Numbered from the stretch's first letter, positions 11,940 to 23,168 are shown. The stretch: DNA of 64,000 nt from Paguma larvata (GCA_030068075.1 CM057823.1:19688485-19752484); one strand, 5' to 3'. Numbers and translations: made by a program. Notes: generated by a model from the letters alone, not told the origin.

Positions 11940-11967
11940 CACACACACACACACACACACACACACA
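11940..11967. repeat. (CA)14 microsatellite
   Basis: An uninterrupted CA dinucleotide run, followed by a degenerate ggcacacgcagag. It is likely length-variable. Confidence 0.95.
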
Positions 11968-12130
11968 GGCACACGCAGAGTCTGTATCCCTCTAACTAGA
12001 AAGCTACTCAGTAGCTACTCGCATTTACATATAAATGCTGAATGAATGAATATAGTTTCTTGTGTTCTCTGATACACTGTAAAATACAATAAAAGCAGCA
12101 CACTACAAAATTGAACTTGGTAATCCTTAA

Positions 12131-12643
12131 TTTCTACACAAACAAATAGAAAGGCTGAAAATTCATGCAAAGAAAAACGATGACAGGAGGAAATATACTC
12201 AAATATTAACAGCAGTTAATTTCTCTGTCAATTCTAATATTGAGTCTGATAAAGAATCGAAAGTAATACCTTTATAACCTAAAAATTATTCGTTAAATGA
12301 AACTGAAAGAAGAGAGAACAGTGCTGACAGTATAAAGGAGGCGAATGACACAGAGGAAGAAGCTGCTCATGAATCTATCGATCTGTCACATAGAGCACTT
12401 GCAAATCAGATCACCATTTTCAAATGGGGAGATGGAATTCTGTGGTTATAAGTGGGTGAGTTTGACATAAATTCAAAGCAAGACTCTAACATTGCTTCTT
12501 TAATGGAATTTTGTATGAACCTAGAAAAGGAAACCATCCATCAGCAGGAACACTGTGGATTCACTCAGTCATCATCACAGACTACTTCATTTTTCTTTGA
12601 TGAGCTATTAGAAGTGATGAAGGACAAGTTTCTCAAATGCTAA
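12131..12643 (+). pseudogene. Coding-like relic of unknown origin (two in-frame stops)
   Basis: One frame stays open across 170 codons except for stops at 12275-12277 and 12449-12451, ending at taa 12641-12643. Base composition here would give roughly ten stops by chance. The predicted peptide looks like real protein: a lysine-rich helix-like start (HKQIERLKIHAKKN), an acidic serine-rich stretch (KEANDTEEEAAHES), then a hydrophobic/helical end (FFFDELLEVMKDKFLKC). There are no splice sites at its ends and it matches no L1 or ERV protein I know. It could be a retrocopy fragment or an old transposon frame. I cannot name a parent gene. A poly-A tail and target duplications were not found. Confidence 0.35.
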
Positions 12644-13055
12644 ATGACACCAAACTGAAAGAGCCAGTTAATCTGCTCTCAAGATTGAGATCCTAGGAGA
12701 TGGGGGCAAAGTGGCTTTAGTTCCTAGCAAGTCACATCCACCTAATCTGGTTTCGTTCTTGGATGAGATCATGGATGAGGTAACAGAGGGTGAGCTTGTT
12801 AAAAGGCCAGGGGTACCAAACTGAGAAGAACAGCAGAAGTGTACCAGGACCAAAAGACAGAGCAAAGGATTAAGCAACAAACCAAATCCAATGAGCCTAT
12901 ATTCAACAAAGAGGAGGGTAAGACAGTACCACTCAAGAGAAAGGCAGGGCAGGCTGGACTTCACAGCACAATGCGTACAGTTAACTTAAGGGTTCTCTTC
13001 CACAGTCAGTTCACCCAAAGGCCACTGACATGTGCCCATAAGGTATACACAATTT
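12644..13055. other. Unclassified intron sequence after the relic
   Basis: No repeat was recognised. An open frame at 12839-13057 (+) has a lysine/glutamine-rich start and might continue the relic's parent sequence in another frame, but this is not demonstrable. Confidence 0.35.
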
Positions 13056-13069
13056 AAAAATAGTTATTA

Positions 13070-13268
13070 GAGACGCCTAGGTGGCTCGGTTGGTTAAGCG
13101 TCTGACTGATCTCGGCTCAGATCACAATCTCACAGTTGTGAGATCCAGCCCCACGTCAGTCTCTGCGCTGAGCTCAGAACCTGCCTGGGATTCTCTCTTT
13201 CTCTCTCTGTCTCTCTCCTGCTCATGTTGTCTCTCTCAAAATAAATAAATAAGTTTTTTAAAAAATGT
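13070..13268 (+). mobile_element. SINEC_Fc-type SINE
   Basis: Head gacgcctaggtggctcggttgg, B-box region degraded (gtgagatccagcc), CT-rich stretch and aataaataaata tail. Flanked by aaaaatagtta at 13056-13066 and 13271-13281, a perfect 11-bp duplication. Confidence 0.92.
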
Positions 13269-13281
13269 ATAAAAATAGTTA

Positions 13282-13679
13282 ATAAGTTTTACTCTTTCCC
13301 AATTTAACAAAATCCGAAGTTGTCATGTGTTTGTAACTCATTGAGTAAAGTAACCAATACAGTAAAGGGATGTAAATGAAGCCACTGGCTGGTTGCCAGG
13401 ATAAGTGGTGCTAAGTTAACTACTTAGGCAGGAGGGAAGCACTAGGGAGACAGCAGCAGCAAATGAAATACGTGAAGGGCCATTTCCTGGAAGGAGGGTT
13501 GAAGTACTGGGAAATATCCCAAGGGACGGAGCTCGACCTAATTACTAAAAACTAAAGTGAAACAGATTTTTACTAAACATAAAGAAAACTTAATGATTAG
13601 AGCTGTCCATGGTCATTATGGACTGCCCAGGGACACAGTGAATTCTGTGCATAAGTAGATGGTCACTTGGCTTAGAGGA
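13282..13679. other. Unclassified intron sequence
   Basis: No repeat or coding sequence was recognised before the long L1 begins near 13680. Confidence 0.45.
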
Positions 13680-13770
13680 AATTCGAACATGATTCCAGAA
13701 CAAAGGAGAACTACAAAACTGACCAAAAAATAGCTTAAAAATAACAATAAATACCTACCTATCAATAACT

Positions 13771-13971
13771 TTTTTAAATGTTTATTTATTTATTTTGAGA
13801 CATGGCATGAGCAGGGGAGGGGCAGAAAGAGAGAGGGAGAGAATTCCAAGCAGGTTCCATTCTGTCAGCACAGACCCCAATGTGGGGCTTGAACCCATGA
13901 ACCATGAGATCATGACCCAAGCCAAAACCAACAGTTAGACACTTAACCAACTGAGACACCCAGGCACCCCT
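13771..13971 (-). mobile_element. SINEC_Fc-type SINE, antisense (left arm of an inverted pair)
   Basis: The tail is at the left (tttttaaatgtttatttattt) and the reversed head at the right (gacacccaggcacccc). Flanks tcaataactt and tcaaataatt suggest a decayed target duplication within the L1. Its head faces the head of the next SINE across about 20 bases. Confidence 0.92.
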
Positions 13972-13991
13972 CAAATAATTATTTTAAATGT

Positions 13992-14225
13992 GGGGTGCCC
14001 AGACAGCTCAGTTGGTTGAGCATCCAACTCTTGATTTCAGCTCAGGTCATGATCTCATAGTTCATGAGTTCAAGCTCCACATCAGGCTCTGTGCTGAAGG
14101 TGTGGAGCCTGCTTGGGATTCTCTCTGCCTCTCTCTCTGTCCCTGCCTGGTTCACATGTGGACACGCACTCTCTCTCTCTCTCAAAATAAATAAATAAAC
14201 ACTTAAAAAAATAATAATATTTCTT
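13992..14225 (+). mobile_element. SINEC_Fc-type SINE (right arm of an inverted pair)
   Basis: Head ggggtgcccagacagctcagttgg, B box gagttcaagctcc, CT stretch and (aataa)n tail. Perfect 14-bp duplication attattttaaatgt at 13978-13991 and 14226-14239, showing that it inserted just after the antisense SINE's own site. Confidence 0.94.
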
Positions 14226-14833
14226 ATTATTTTAAATGTAAGTGGACTAAACACTCCAACAAAAGACATGGGCTGGCTGAAAGGATTTAAAAAACAAAAA
14301 ACAAAAAACAAGACCCATATATATGCTGCCTCCAATCCAAGAGATTCACTCAGACCTAAAGACACACACAGATTGGAAGTGAATGGATGGAAAAAGGCAT
14401 CCTATGCAAATGGAATGAAAAGAAACCTGGGTAGCAATACTTGTATGGGACAAAACAGACATAAAAACAAAGGCTTTACGTAACAAGAGACAAACAAGAG
14501 GATGTAACAATTGTAAATATCTGTGTACCCAACATACAGCACCTACATTATGTAAAGCAAATACTGACAGATATCAAGGGAGAAAGTGACAGCAATATGA
14601 TAATACTGTGGACTTTAACACCTCACCTTACATCGATGGATAGATCATCCAGAGAGAAAATCAATAAGGAAACAGAGTCCTTAAATGATATATTAGACAG
14701 ATGGATTAATACATACAAAATATGCCATTCAAACACAGCAAAATACGCATTCCTTTGAAGTAAGCGTGTAACGTTCTCCATAACGGATCACATGTTACAG
14801 CACAAAACAAGTGTCAATAAATTTATGAAGACT

Positions 14834-15046
14834 GGGGCACCTGGGTGACTCAGTCAGTTGAGCATCTGACTTCAGCAGGTCACGATCTCACAGTTTGTGG
14901 AGTCGAGCCCCGAGTTGGGGTCTGTGCTGACAGCTCAGAGCCTGGAGCCTGCTTCAGATTCTGTGTCTCCCTCTCTCTCTGACCCTCCCCCATTCACACA
15001 CACTCTCTCTCTCTCTTAAAAATAAATAAACATTAAAATAAAAAAA
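14834..15046 (+). mobile_element. SINEC_Fc-type SINE in the L1
   Basis: Intact head (ggggcacctgggtgactcag), B-box region (ggagtcgagcccc), felid-type 'ctgacagctcagagcctgg' body, and A-rich tail. Flanks aatttatgaagact (14820-14833) and aatttaagaagcct (15047-15060) are a two-mismatch duplication. Confidence 0.94.
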
Positions 15047-15780
15047 AATTTAAGAAGCCTGAAATCAAGCATTTTTTCCAACCACAGTATTATGAAACTA
15101 GAAATTAATTATAAGGAAAAAAACTAGAAAAAAAAAAACACAAATACATAGAGGCCAAACAACATACTGCTACTAAACAGCCATTGGGTCAATGAGATCA
15201 AAGAGGAAATCCAAAAATAACTGGAAACAAATGAGAATGCAAAAACAATGGCCCAAAATCTGTGGGACAAGCAAAAGCATTTCTAAGAGGGAAGTTTATA
15301 GTGATGCAGGCCTACCTCAAGAAATACGAAAAATCTCAATCTAACTTCCACCCAATAGACTATAAAAAGAAAAACAAAGACCAGAGTTAGTAAAAGGAAG
15401 GAAGTAATAAAAATGAGAAGGGAAATAAATGAAACGTAGACTTTAAAAACTACAGAAAAGACCAACAAAACTAAGAGTTGGTTCTTTGAAAGGATAACAA
15501 ATTGAAAAACCTTCAGCCGAACTGCATAAGAAAAATACAGAGAGGGCCCAAATAAATGAAACCAGAAATGAAAGAGAAGGTACCACCAACACTACTGAAA
15601 TACAAAGGATTACAAGAGACTACTATGAACAATTATATGCCAACAAATTGGACCTAGAAAAAATGGATAAACCTAAAATAAATGGATAAATTCCTAGAAA
15701 CACACAATCTTCCAAACTGATTCAGAAAGAAAAAGAAAATCTGAACAGACCAAATATTAGTATAAAATTGAATAGGTAGG

Positions 15781-16230
15781 CATGCCTGAGTGGCTCAGTC
15801 AGTTAAGCTTCTGACTTGAGTTCAGGTCATGATCTCATGGTTCCCCATCCAAGCCCTGCATTGGGCTCTCTGCTGTCAGCACTGAGACTGCTTTGGATCC
15901 TTTGTCCGCCTCTCTCATTGCCCCTTCCCCATTTGCATGCGCAAACTGAAAGAGTATGCACACTCTCTCTCAAAAACAAAGACTTAGGGGCGCCTGGGTG
16001 GCTCAGTCGGTTAAGCGGCCGACTTCAGCTCAGGTCATGATCTCACCGTCTGTGAGTTCGAGCCCCACATCGGGCTCTGTGCTGATGGCTCAGAGCCTGG
16101 AGCCTGCTTTGGATTCTGTGTCCCCCTCTCTCTCTCCCTTTCCCTTGCTCACACTCTGTCTCTATGTCTCTCAAAAAATAAAATAAAAACGCTAAAAAAA
16201 ATTAAAAAAAAATAAAGACTTAAAAATTTT
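15781..16230 (+). mobile_element. Older SINE interrupted in its tail by a younger SINE
   Basis: The body at 15781-15977 (tgcctgagtggctcagtcag; CT-poor, diverged) ends in caaaaacaaag; its tail resumes after the younger SINE. The pair is framed by aattgaataggtag (15766-15779) and aattgcataggcaa (16231-16244), the older element's target duplication in the L1. Confidence 0.88.
15987..16213 (+). mobile_element. Young SINEC_Fc nested in the tail of another SINE
   Basis: Near-consensus: ggggcgcctgggtggctcag, A box tggctcagtcgg, B box gagttcgagcc, 'ctcagagcctggagcctgc', CT stretch, A-rich tail. Perfect 9-bp duplication aaagactta at 15978-15986 and 16214-16222. Confidence 0.96.
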
Positions 16231-18117
16231 AATTGCATAGGCAATCAAAAAAATCCCAACAAGCCAAAGTCCCTATGGATTTACAAGTTAATTCTACTAA
16301 ATATTAAAGGAGACGTAATATCTGTCCTTCTCAAACTATTTCCAAAAAACACAAGAGGAAGAAACACTTCCAAATTCAGTCTGTGATACCAGCATTACCC
16401 TGATACCAAATCCAGACAAAAACACTACAAAAAATAAAATTACAGGCCAACATCCCTGATGAACATAAACACAAAAATCCTCAAGAAAATATTACCAAAC
16501 CAAATTCAACAATACATTAAAATGATCATATACCACAATCAAGTGGGATTTTGAAAGAATGGTTCAATATGAGCAAATCAGTCAATGTGATAAACTACAT
16601 TAACAAAAAGGACTGAAATCATATGATCATCTCAGCAGATGCAAAAAAAATTGGCAAAATTCAACATCCATTTATGATAAAAACTCTCAAAGAAATGGGT
16701 GTAGAGGGGACATTCCTCACCATAATAAACACCATGTATAACAAACCCACTGTCATACTCAACAGTGAAAAGCTGAAACCTTTTTTTCTAAGATCAGGAA
16801 CAAGTGACCACGACAATCACACAAGCTAAAGAAATGAGGCATCCAAGTTGGTAAGAAAGAAATAAAACTGTCGCTTTTTGCAGATGACATGATATAGAAA
16901 ACCCTAAAGACGCCACCAAAAACACTATTAGAACTAATAAATTCAGTAAAATTGCAAGACACAAAAATTAATACCCAGAAATCTGTCGCTAATAAATCTT
17001 TATACTAGTTACAAAGTACCAGGAAAAGAAATTAAGTAAACAATCCTATTTACAATTCCATCAAAAAGAATATAATACCTAAGAATAAATATAACCAAGG
17101 AAGTTAAAAACCTATACTCTGAAAGTGAGAAGGCATGGATGAAAGAAATTGAAGACAACACAAATAAATGGAAAGATATACTGGGCTCATGGATTGGAAG
17201 AATCGATGTTATTAAAATGTCCATACCGCTTAAAGCAATCTACAGATTCAATGCAATCCTCATCAAAATACCAATGGCATTTTTCACAGAACTGGAATAA
17301 ATAAACCTAAAATTTGTATGAAACTATAAAAGACCCCAAACAGCCAAAGCAATCTTAAGAACAAAACTAGAGCTCTCATGCCCCCAGATTTCAGACTATA
17401 CTACAAACGTACAGTAATCAAAGCAGTATAGTACTGGCACTAAACCAAACACATAGATCAATGGCACAGAACAGTGTCCAGAAATAACCCCACCCATATA
17501 TGGTTAATTAATCCATGACAAAGGAGGCAAGAATACACAATGGGGAAAAGATAATCTCTTCAATAAATGGTGCTGGGGAAACTAGGCAGCTACGTGCCAA
17601 AGTATAAAACTGGACCACTTTCCTACATCGTATGTTAAAATAAACTCAATATGGATTAAAGACTTCAATGTAAGATTTGAAGACATAAAACTCATAAAGT
17701 ATAACATAGACAGTAAACTCAATGACCAGTGTTAGCAATATTTTTTGAATCTATCTCCACAGAAAATGGCAACAACAAAAAAAAAAGGAAAAATAATAGG
17801 ACTACACTAAACTAAAAAGCTTTTTCACCACAAAGGAAACCATCAACAAAACAAAAAGACAACCTACTACATGGGAGAAGATATTTGCAAATGATATACC
17901 TGATAAGGGACTAATATACAAAATATATAAAGAACTCACTCAACTCGACACTAAAAATCCCACAACAATCCAATTAAAAAAAGGGCAGAGGACCGGAACA
18001 GACATTTTCCAAAGAAGACATACAGAGGGCAATAGACACATGCATTGTCAGTGGGAATGCAAACTGGGGCAGCCACTATGGAAAATAGTATAGAGGGTCG
18101 TCAAAAAATTAAAAATA

Positions 18118-18352
18118 GGGGGCACCTGGGCAGTTCAGGCGGTTAAGCATCCATCTTCGGCTCAGGTCATGATCTCACAGTTCGTGAGTTCGAGCCCCAC
18201 ATCAGGCTCTGTGCTGACAGCTTAGAGCTTGGAGCCTGCTTCAGATTCTGTGTCTCCCTCTCTCTCTGCACCCCCGCCCCCGTTCTCTCATGCTCTCTCT
18301 CTCTCTCTCTCTCTTAAAAATAAATAAACATTAAAATTTTTTTTAAAAAACT
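18118..18352 (+). mobile_element. SINEC_Fc-type SINE in the L1 3' region
   Basis: Near-intact head, B box gagttcgagcc, long (CT)n stretch at 18293-18313, A/T tail. Flanks aaaaattaaaaatag and aaaaaactaaaaacag agree with a target duplication inside the L1. Confidence 0.94.
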
Positions 18353-19020
18353 AAAAACAGAATTACCATACTACCCAGCAATTCCACCACTGGGTGTTTA
18401 CCCAAAGGAAATAAAAATGACAATCCAAAACAACAGATATATCTCTCTGTTTATTACAGCATTATTTACAATGACTAAGATACGGAAGCAACCTGAGAGC
18501 CCATTAATAGATGAATGGATAAAGAACATTTGGTATATTTGTACAATGGAATATCACTCAGTCGTAAAAATGAATGAAGTCTTGCCATGTGCAACTACAT
18601 GGACGGACCTGGAGGTATGGTATTATGCTAAGTGCAGTAAGTCAGACAGAGAAAGACAAATGCCCTATGATTTCACTTATATGTGGAATCTTAAAAATCA
18701 AACAAATAAAGCAAAGCAGAAACATACCTAAACATACTCCTAATTATGAGTGGTTGCCAGAGGGGAGGAGTAGTAGATGGGAGAAACAGGTAAAGGAGAT
18801 TAAGAGGTACAAACTGCCAGTTATAAATAAATAATTCACAGGGATATAAAGTACAGTATAGGGAACAGTCAATGATATTGTAATAACTTTGCAGGGTGAC
18901 AGAGGGTGACTGGAGTTGTCATGATAACCATTTCATAATGTATATAATGTTGAATCAGTATGTTGTACACCTGAAAACTGATAATATTGTATGTCAACTA
19001 TACTTCAGGAATTTTAAAAA

Positions 19021-19794
19021 AATAGGACTGTCTTCTCAGATGCCTGAAATATCTTTGTGTCTTCACTGCCAAGAGTCATTTGTTTAGACCCCTCTATTCC
19101 TTTAAGAGATAAACTAATTTCTTTTATACAAACAGCATAACGGTGGGAAACAAACTTCTCTATATCAGCAAGACCTCCTTCTCTCCCAAGTCTACCCTTT
19201 GTCTCTGGTGAAATGATACAGAATTTGCCTCAACACTGGACTATCTAAGAAGCTTTCAAATACTGAAAGATATCATGTAATATGCTTATAAGATTGCTCC
19301 TACTCTAAGACATTCTATTCTGGGCAATATATATACCAGGGATTTATATAAGGGCTTAAAATCCAAATCCCCAATAGTGTAGACAGGTTAGGCAAGCTAT
19401 AGTCAAATGAATAATATGCATTTATTAAAACAATATGTAGGTGAGTGAACTCTGAATAAAATATATATATATATATACACACACACAAGGTAGCAGTCAA
19501 CAAAAAGTTCAGTAAGAGAAAAAGCACACTATAAGTACGTAAAAAGGTATACTATCACAAATTGGAACTGGAATGATAGAAATATAATTTCCTGCTCACT
19601 AGACCATTTTCTAAGAAACCGTTTAAATGTAGAATTAAAACCTATATCCTTTTTTGATGTACATCTATCTATCCACATTATCTAAACAACTGTTTCCAAA
19701 GTATCTAGGTTCTGTTTACTATAGAAGTCATTCTGCCCTGCTGGAATCACAGGAAGAGGAATACATAAGACATAAACACAATTTCTTCAAAAAG
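19021..19794. other. Unclassified AT-rich intron sequence
   Basis: No element was recognised except the AT/AC microsatellite listed separately. Open frames are short and compositional. Confidence 0.45.
19460..19487. repeat. (AT)n-(AC)n compound microsatellite
   Basis: A run of AT followed directly by acacacacaca. Confidence 0.9.
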
Positions 19795-20640
19795 TAATAT
19801 AGAATTACTCTATGATCCAGCAATTCCACTCCTAGAGATACAGCCAAGAGAATTAAAAACTGATTTTCAGGAGATGAGGGGTTGGGCAAAACGGGTAAAG
19901 AGGAGGGGGGATTTGGTCCTCTAGCTACGGAGTGAGTAAGTCATGAGATTAAAAGGCAGAGCGTAAAGAATACAGTCACTGATACTGTAGTAGCAGTTAC
20001 AGGACAGATGGTAGCTACACTTGGGGTGCATGTAGCATAATGTACAAACTTGTCAAATCAGTAAGTTGTACACCTGAACTAGTGTAACGTTGTGAGTCAA
20101 CTATACTTAACTAAAAAAAATTATTTTCATATAGAAAAAAATAACCAAGTATAGGAGTGTTAATAGCAGCACTATTCATAATAATCAAAAAAGTGGAAAC
20201 AACCCAAATGCCCATAAATTGGAGAACGGATAAAGAGCAGTGTGGTATATCCATATAGTGGAATATTATCCTGCAATAAAAGGGAAAGAAGTATCAATAA
20301 CATGCTATGATTTGGATGAACGTAGAAAAAAAATTATGCTAAATGAAAGAAGTCACAAAAGGCCACATCTAATATTATTCCATTTATATGAAATGTCCAG
20401 AACAGGCAAATCTAATAGAGAGAAAGTAGGTCAGTGGCTGGCATGGGGGAACTAAGGACTAAATACTAATAAGCACTGGGTTTGTTTTGGGGATGATGAA
20501 AGTGCTCTGAACTATATAATGGTGATAGTTGCACAATATTGTAAATGCAATAACAAACACTGGTGCACTTGAAAATGACTGAAATGGTGAATTTCATGTG
20601 ATTTGGATTCTATCTCATTAAAACTACATACAATCACAAA
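19795..20640 (+). mobile_element. L1 3' fragment interrupted by another L1 3' end
   Basis: The outer L1 reads gatccagcaattccactcct and so on to about 19865. It resumes near 20130 with 'ttaatagcagcactattcat', the next expected L1 phrase, and continues to the end of its 3' UTR near 20640 (gtgatttggattctatctc). The inner element is listed separately. Confidence 0.78.
19866..20115 (+). mobile_element. L1 3'-UTR insertion within another L1
   Basis: This is the terminal ~250 bases of an L1 of the 3' type seen at 18740-19020 (tacagtcactgatactgtag; taagttgtacacctgaact; tgagtcaactatacttaac), ending in an A-rich tail and breaking the surrounding L1. Confidence 0.78.
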
Positions 20641-20647
20641 ACATCTC

Positions 20648-20692
20648 ATTTTATATACATGTATATATGTGTGTGTGTATGTGTGCATGTAA
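20648..20692. repeat. Degenerate (TA/TG)n microsatellite
   Basis: A purine-pyrimidine alternating stretch of tatacatgtatatatgtgtgt type, with interruptions. Confidence 0.75.
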
Positions 20693-21141
20693 CAATATAC
20701 CGACATCTACAAATACTAAACACCATTACCTCTAATACTGTACCTCGTCTTGGGTACAACACACAAAGCCTGGATCACTAAAGCAAATACTAAAAACTGA
20801 AGAGCTGAAACCAAAGTTACTCACTCCTCCTATTATTCGATTATTAATTTATTTACTGTGTGCCTAATTGGTGCCAGCAACTGTGTTAGGTGCCGCGGAT
20901 ACAGGGGTGAACAAGATATGATCCTCACCTTCGAGGGCTTCTAGTCCAGACGTTAAACGATATGTAGAGGAACTTGACATGAAACAATCACTCAAATTAA
21001 TATAAAACTTAAAACAGGGAGCATAATGTGAAACATGTTTGGTGATACAATCTAAGAAGCAAATCTGACTTAGGGAAGGTATTGGGTAATAAACCCCCTG
21101 AGGAAATGCTCTTTAGTCTGAAACTAGAAAGATGAGTTTTA

Positions 21142-21318
21142 GGGGCACTTGGGGGTGGCTCAGTCAGTTAAGCATCCTGACTCTTGGATTTGGCTCAGGT
21201 CATGACCTCACGGTTTGTGGGATCAAGTCCCACATAGGGTTCTGTGATGACAGCACAGACACTGCTTGGGATTCTCTCTCTCCCCCTCTCAAAATAAATT
21301 AAAAAAAACTTTAAAAAA
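21142..21318 (+). mobile_element. SINEC-type SINE
   Basis: Head ggggcacttgggggtggctcag, B-box region ggatcaagtccc, a shortened body and A-rich tail. Flanks gaaagatgagtttta (21127-21141) and gaaaaacgagtttta (21319-21333) are a two-mismatch duplication. Confidence 0.9.
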
Positions 21319-21365
21319 AGAAAAACGAGTTTTACCCAGGTGAAGAGTGAGAATAAGAGTATCCC

Positions 21366-21625
21366 CTAGAGGCGTCTGGGTAGCGGAGTCAGTTGAGGGT
21401 CTCATCAGGACTCTTGATTTCAGCTCCGGTCATGATCCCGGGATCAGTGATTTCAGTTCAGGTCAACATCCCAGGGCCATGTGACTGAGTCCCGCGTCGG
21501 GCTCCAGGCTGAGCATGGAGCCTGCTTGAGATTCTCTCCCTCCCTCTGCCCCTTTCCCACTTGTGTGTGTGTGCACTCGCTCTTTCTCTCTCCCCCCTCT
21601 CTCTAAAATAATTGTTTTTACTTTA
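21366..21625 (+). mobile_element. Diverged carnivore SINE with internal duplication
   Basis: Head ggcgtctgggtagcggagtcag. The segment 'gatttcagctccggtcatgatcccgggatc' is partly repeated as 'gatttcagttcaggtcaacatcccagggcc', lengthening the element to ~250 bases. The 'gagcatggagcctgcttgag' body is of an older carnivore subtype. Confidence 0.85.
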
Positions 21626-21960
21626 AAAAGGGTAACTCCCAGATGGAAGAGCAGTACAAAAGTCTCGAGGCAAGAAAGAACTCACCTTTGAGAAACCCAC
21701 TAAGGCTAGTTGAGACTGTAGGGCAGTGAGTAAGAACGACTGGCACAGAATGAGGCTGGGGAAGTTAGCAGGGATCAGTCTACAAAGGACCCTACCGGCC
21801 ACTCTGAGTATTCTCACTTTATGTACTGGGTACAAACGGAAGTTCCCCAAGAATTTCAGTGGGCAAGTAACATGATCAATTTGTCCCATAAAAGCATCAC
21901 TGGGCTCCTCTGTGGAGAAGGGGACAGAGAAGAGCAAACAGGTCAGTAGGAGACCTGTGA

Positions 21961-23166
21961 GGAAGCTATTCCAGTAATGGCTCGGACTAGGGAAAGGAGG
22001 TGGAAAGAGAAGACATTTTCAAGGTCAGTCTTGCAGTTTGGGAGGTCATCACATATTCCACTGGACAACTAAAATCTACTCATGTGGGAAAAAAAAAAAA
22101 AAGCCTTCCAAAAAGACCAAAGCATAAAAAGTAGAGATTATGTAGCCAGGATCCCAGACACACTAGCTTCAATCCAAAACCAAACCAAATCCTACAAAAC
22201 GCTTCAAGCTATGTCCAGGATTCCTGAAGCCTTTTCACAGGACTGAACCCGAGTTATCCCTAAGCTCCCTGCAGGATATTTTCTTACTAGCAAGCTTTCA
22301 GAGTGGTGAAGAAATCCAGACACTGAAGTAGAAACCCAAAGTCTACTGGGATGAGTGCAGGTAAGGTTTGGTGTCCTCACGCTGACCCACCTGCAAATTA
22401 GCTTGTCCTTGAAACATCTTTTTTTCTATAAAGGAACCACTCCGGGAGAGAAACACCCTGCTTAACATATGCTCTGTTAAAGGCTTCAGTTAAACACGCA
22501 CACACACAGAGAAAGAAATATGTGCAAAGTATTCCAGATTATTCATGTACATCTGTCTCCGTAAACTGCACTCCAGAGACTGAAGCAGAACACAGAGGCC
22601 GTGATGGGTATCATACAGTTTGTAAAGAGTGAGTGAGTGACTTTCACTGTAGTAACAAAGCAACTGTACAGTATACACGCATACGTGCGTGTATTTCTTT
22701 TCCTCTTAAAATAAAAACCTGCTACCTACCTGGTAAATACCGCTTCAAAACCCACAGTGGGTCACATACACTAAATCTGTGAATATCCTTATATCCTTAT
22801 AGCTCAAGAAATAAATCATGAAATCTAAGGCAATCTACCTATTCGGCTCTCCCGGACCATACCAGAAGCAAATAATAAAGTCACTAGTTATAGACTTTGC
22901 AACACATACTCTGTAAGTAGCCTTGTTCTATTATTTTTCATTTATGCTGTGAAAATCACTTGCGCTTAAAGTGCAAAATGCAAAAAGAGATGTTGTTAAG
23001 CCTCAAGGAATCATTTCATCATTTCCATTTTGATCATTCTGAAGGTATCAGCTTCTCTGAAGCTGTAATGGTATCTTGCAACACATCATATTGACACAAC
23101 TGCGTGACAGCTGTTTCAAGCGCTCCTGGTCCTCTTTGATTCCTTACTTGTTAAGATTCTGCTCCT
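21961..23166. other. Repeat-poor intron sequence
   Basis: No transposon or exon was recognised. A short A14 run lies at about 22089-22102. A ~30-base stretch of alternating purine-pyrimidine (cgcatacgtgcgtgtat) is at about 22679-22695. Confidence 0.5.
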
Positions 23167-23168
23167 TT

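Larger units (their letters stand above)
13680..19020 (+). mobile_element. Long decayed L1 (ORF2 and 3' UTR) carrying six SINEs
   Basis: The longest L1 in the window. In order: a pre-endonuclease segment (taaatacctacctatcaata), an endonuclease segment in which the GDFN motif reads VDFN (14608-14619), reverse transcriptase with the catalytic FADD retained (16877-16888, followed by a stop at 16895), a C-terminal region, and a 3' UTR ending in 'ttgtatgtcaactatacttc' at about 19020. A deletion of roughly 150 bases is apparent near 18040. ORF2 is riddled with stops and frameshifts, so it is inactive. SINEs sit at 13771, 13992, 14834, 15781, 15987 and 18118. Old mammalian L1 by divergence; the subfamily needs alignment. 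Confidence 0.85.
20835..21960 (+). repeat. Ancient L2-like repeat split by two SINEs
   Basis: It starts with tttatttactgtgtgcctaa and ggatacaggggtgaacaag and then 'ctcaccttcgagggcttctag'. It continues after the SINEs with 'gtctcgaggcaag', 'cagaatgaggctgggg' and 'agtaacatgatcaattt'. The phrase order fits one ~750-base old mammalian element; family assignment is tentative. Confidence 0.55.

Noticed and set aside
15987..16065. tRNA-like A and B boxes, here and at other SINE heads
   Set aside because: These are the tRNA-derived heads of SINEs. They lack a complete cloverleaf and are not tRNA genes.
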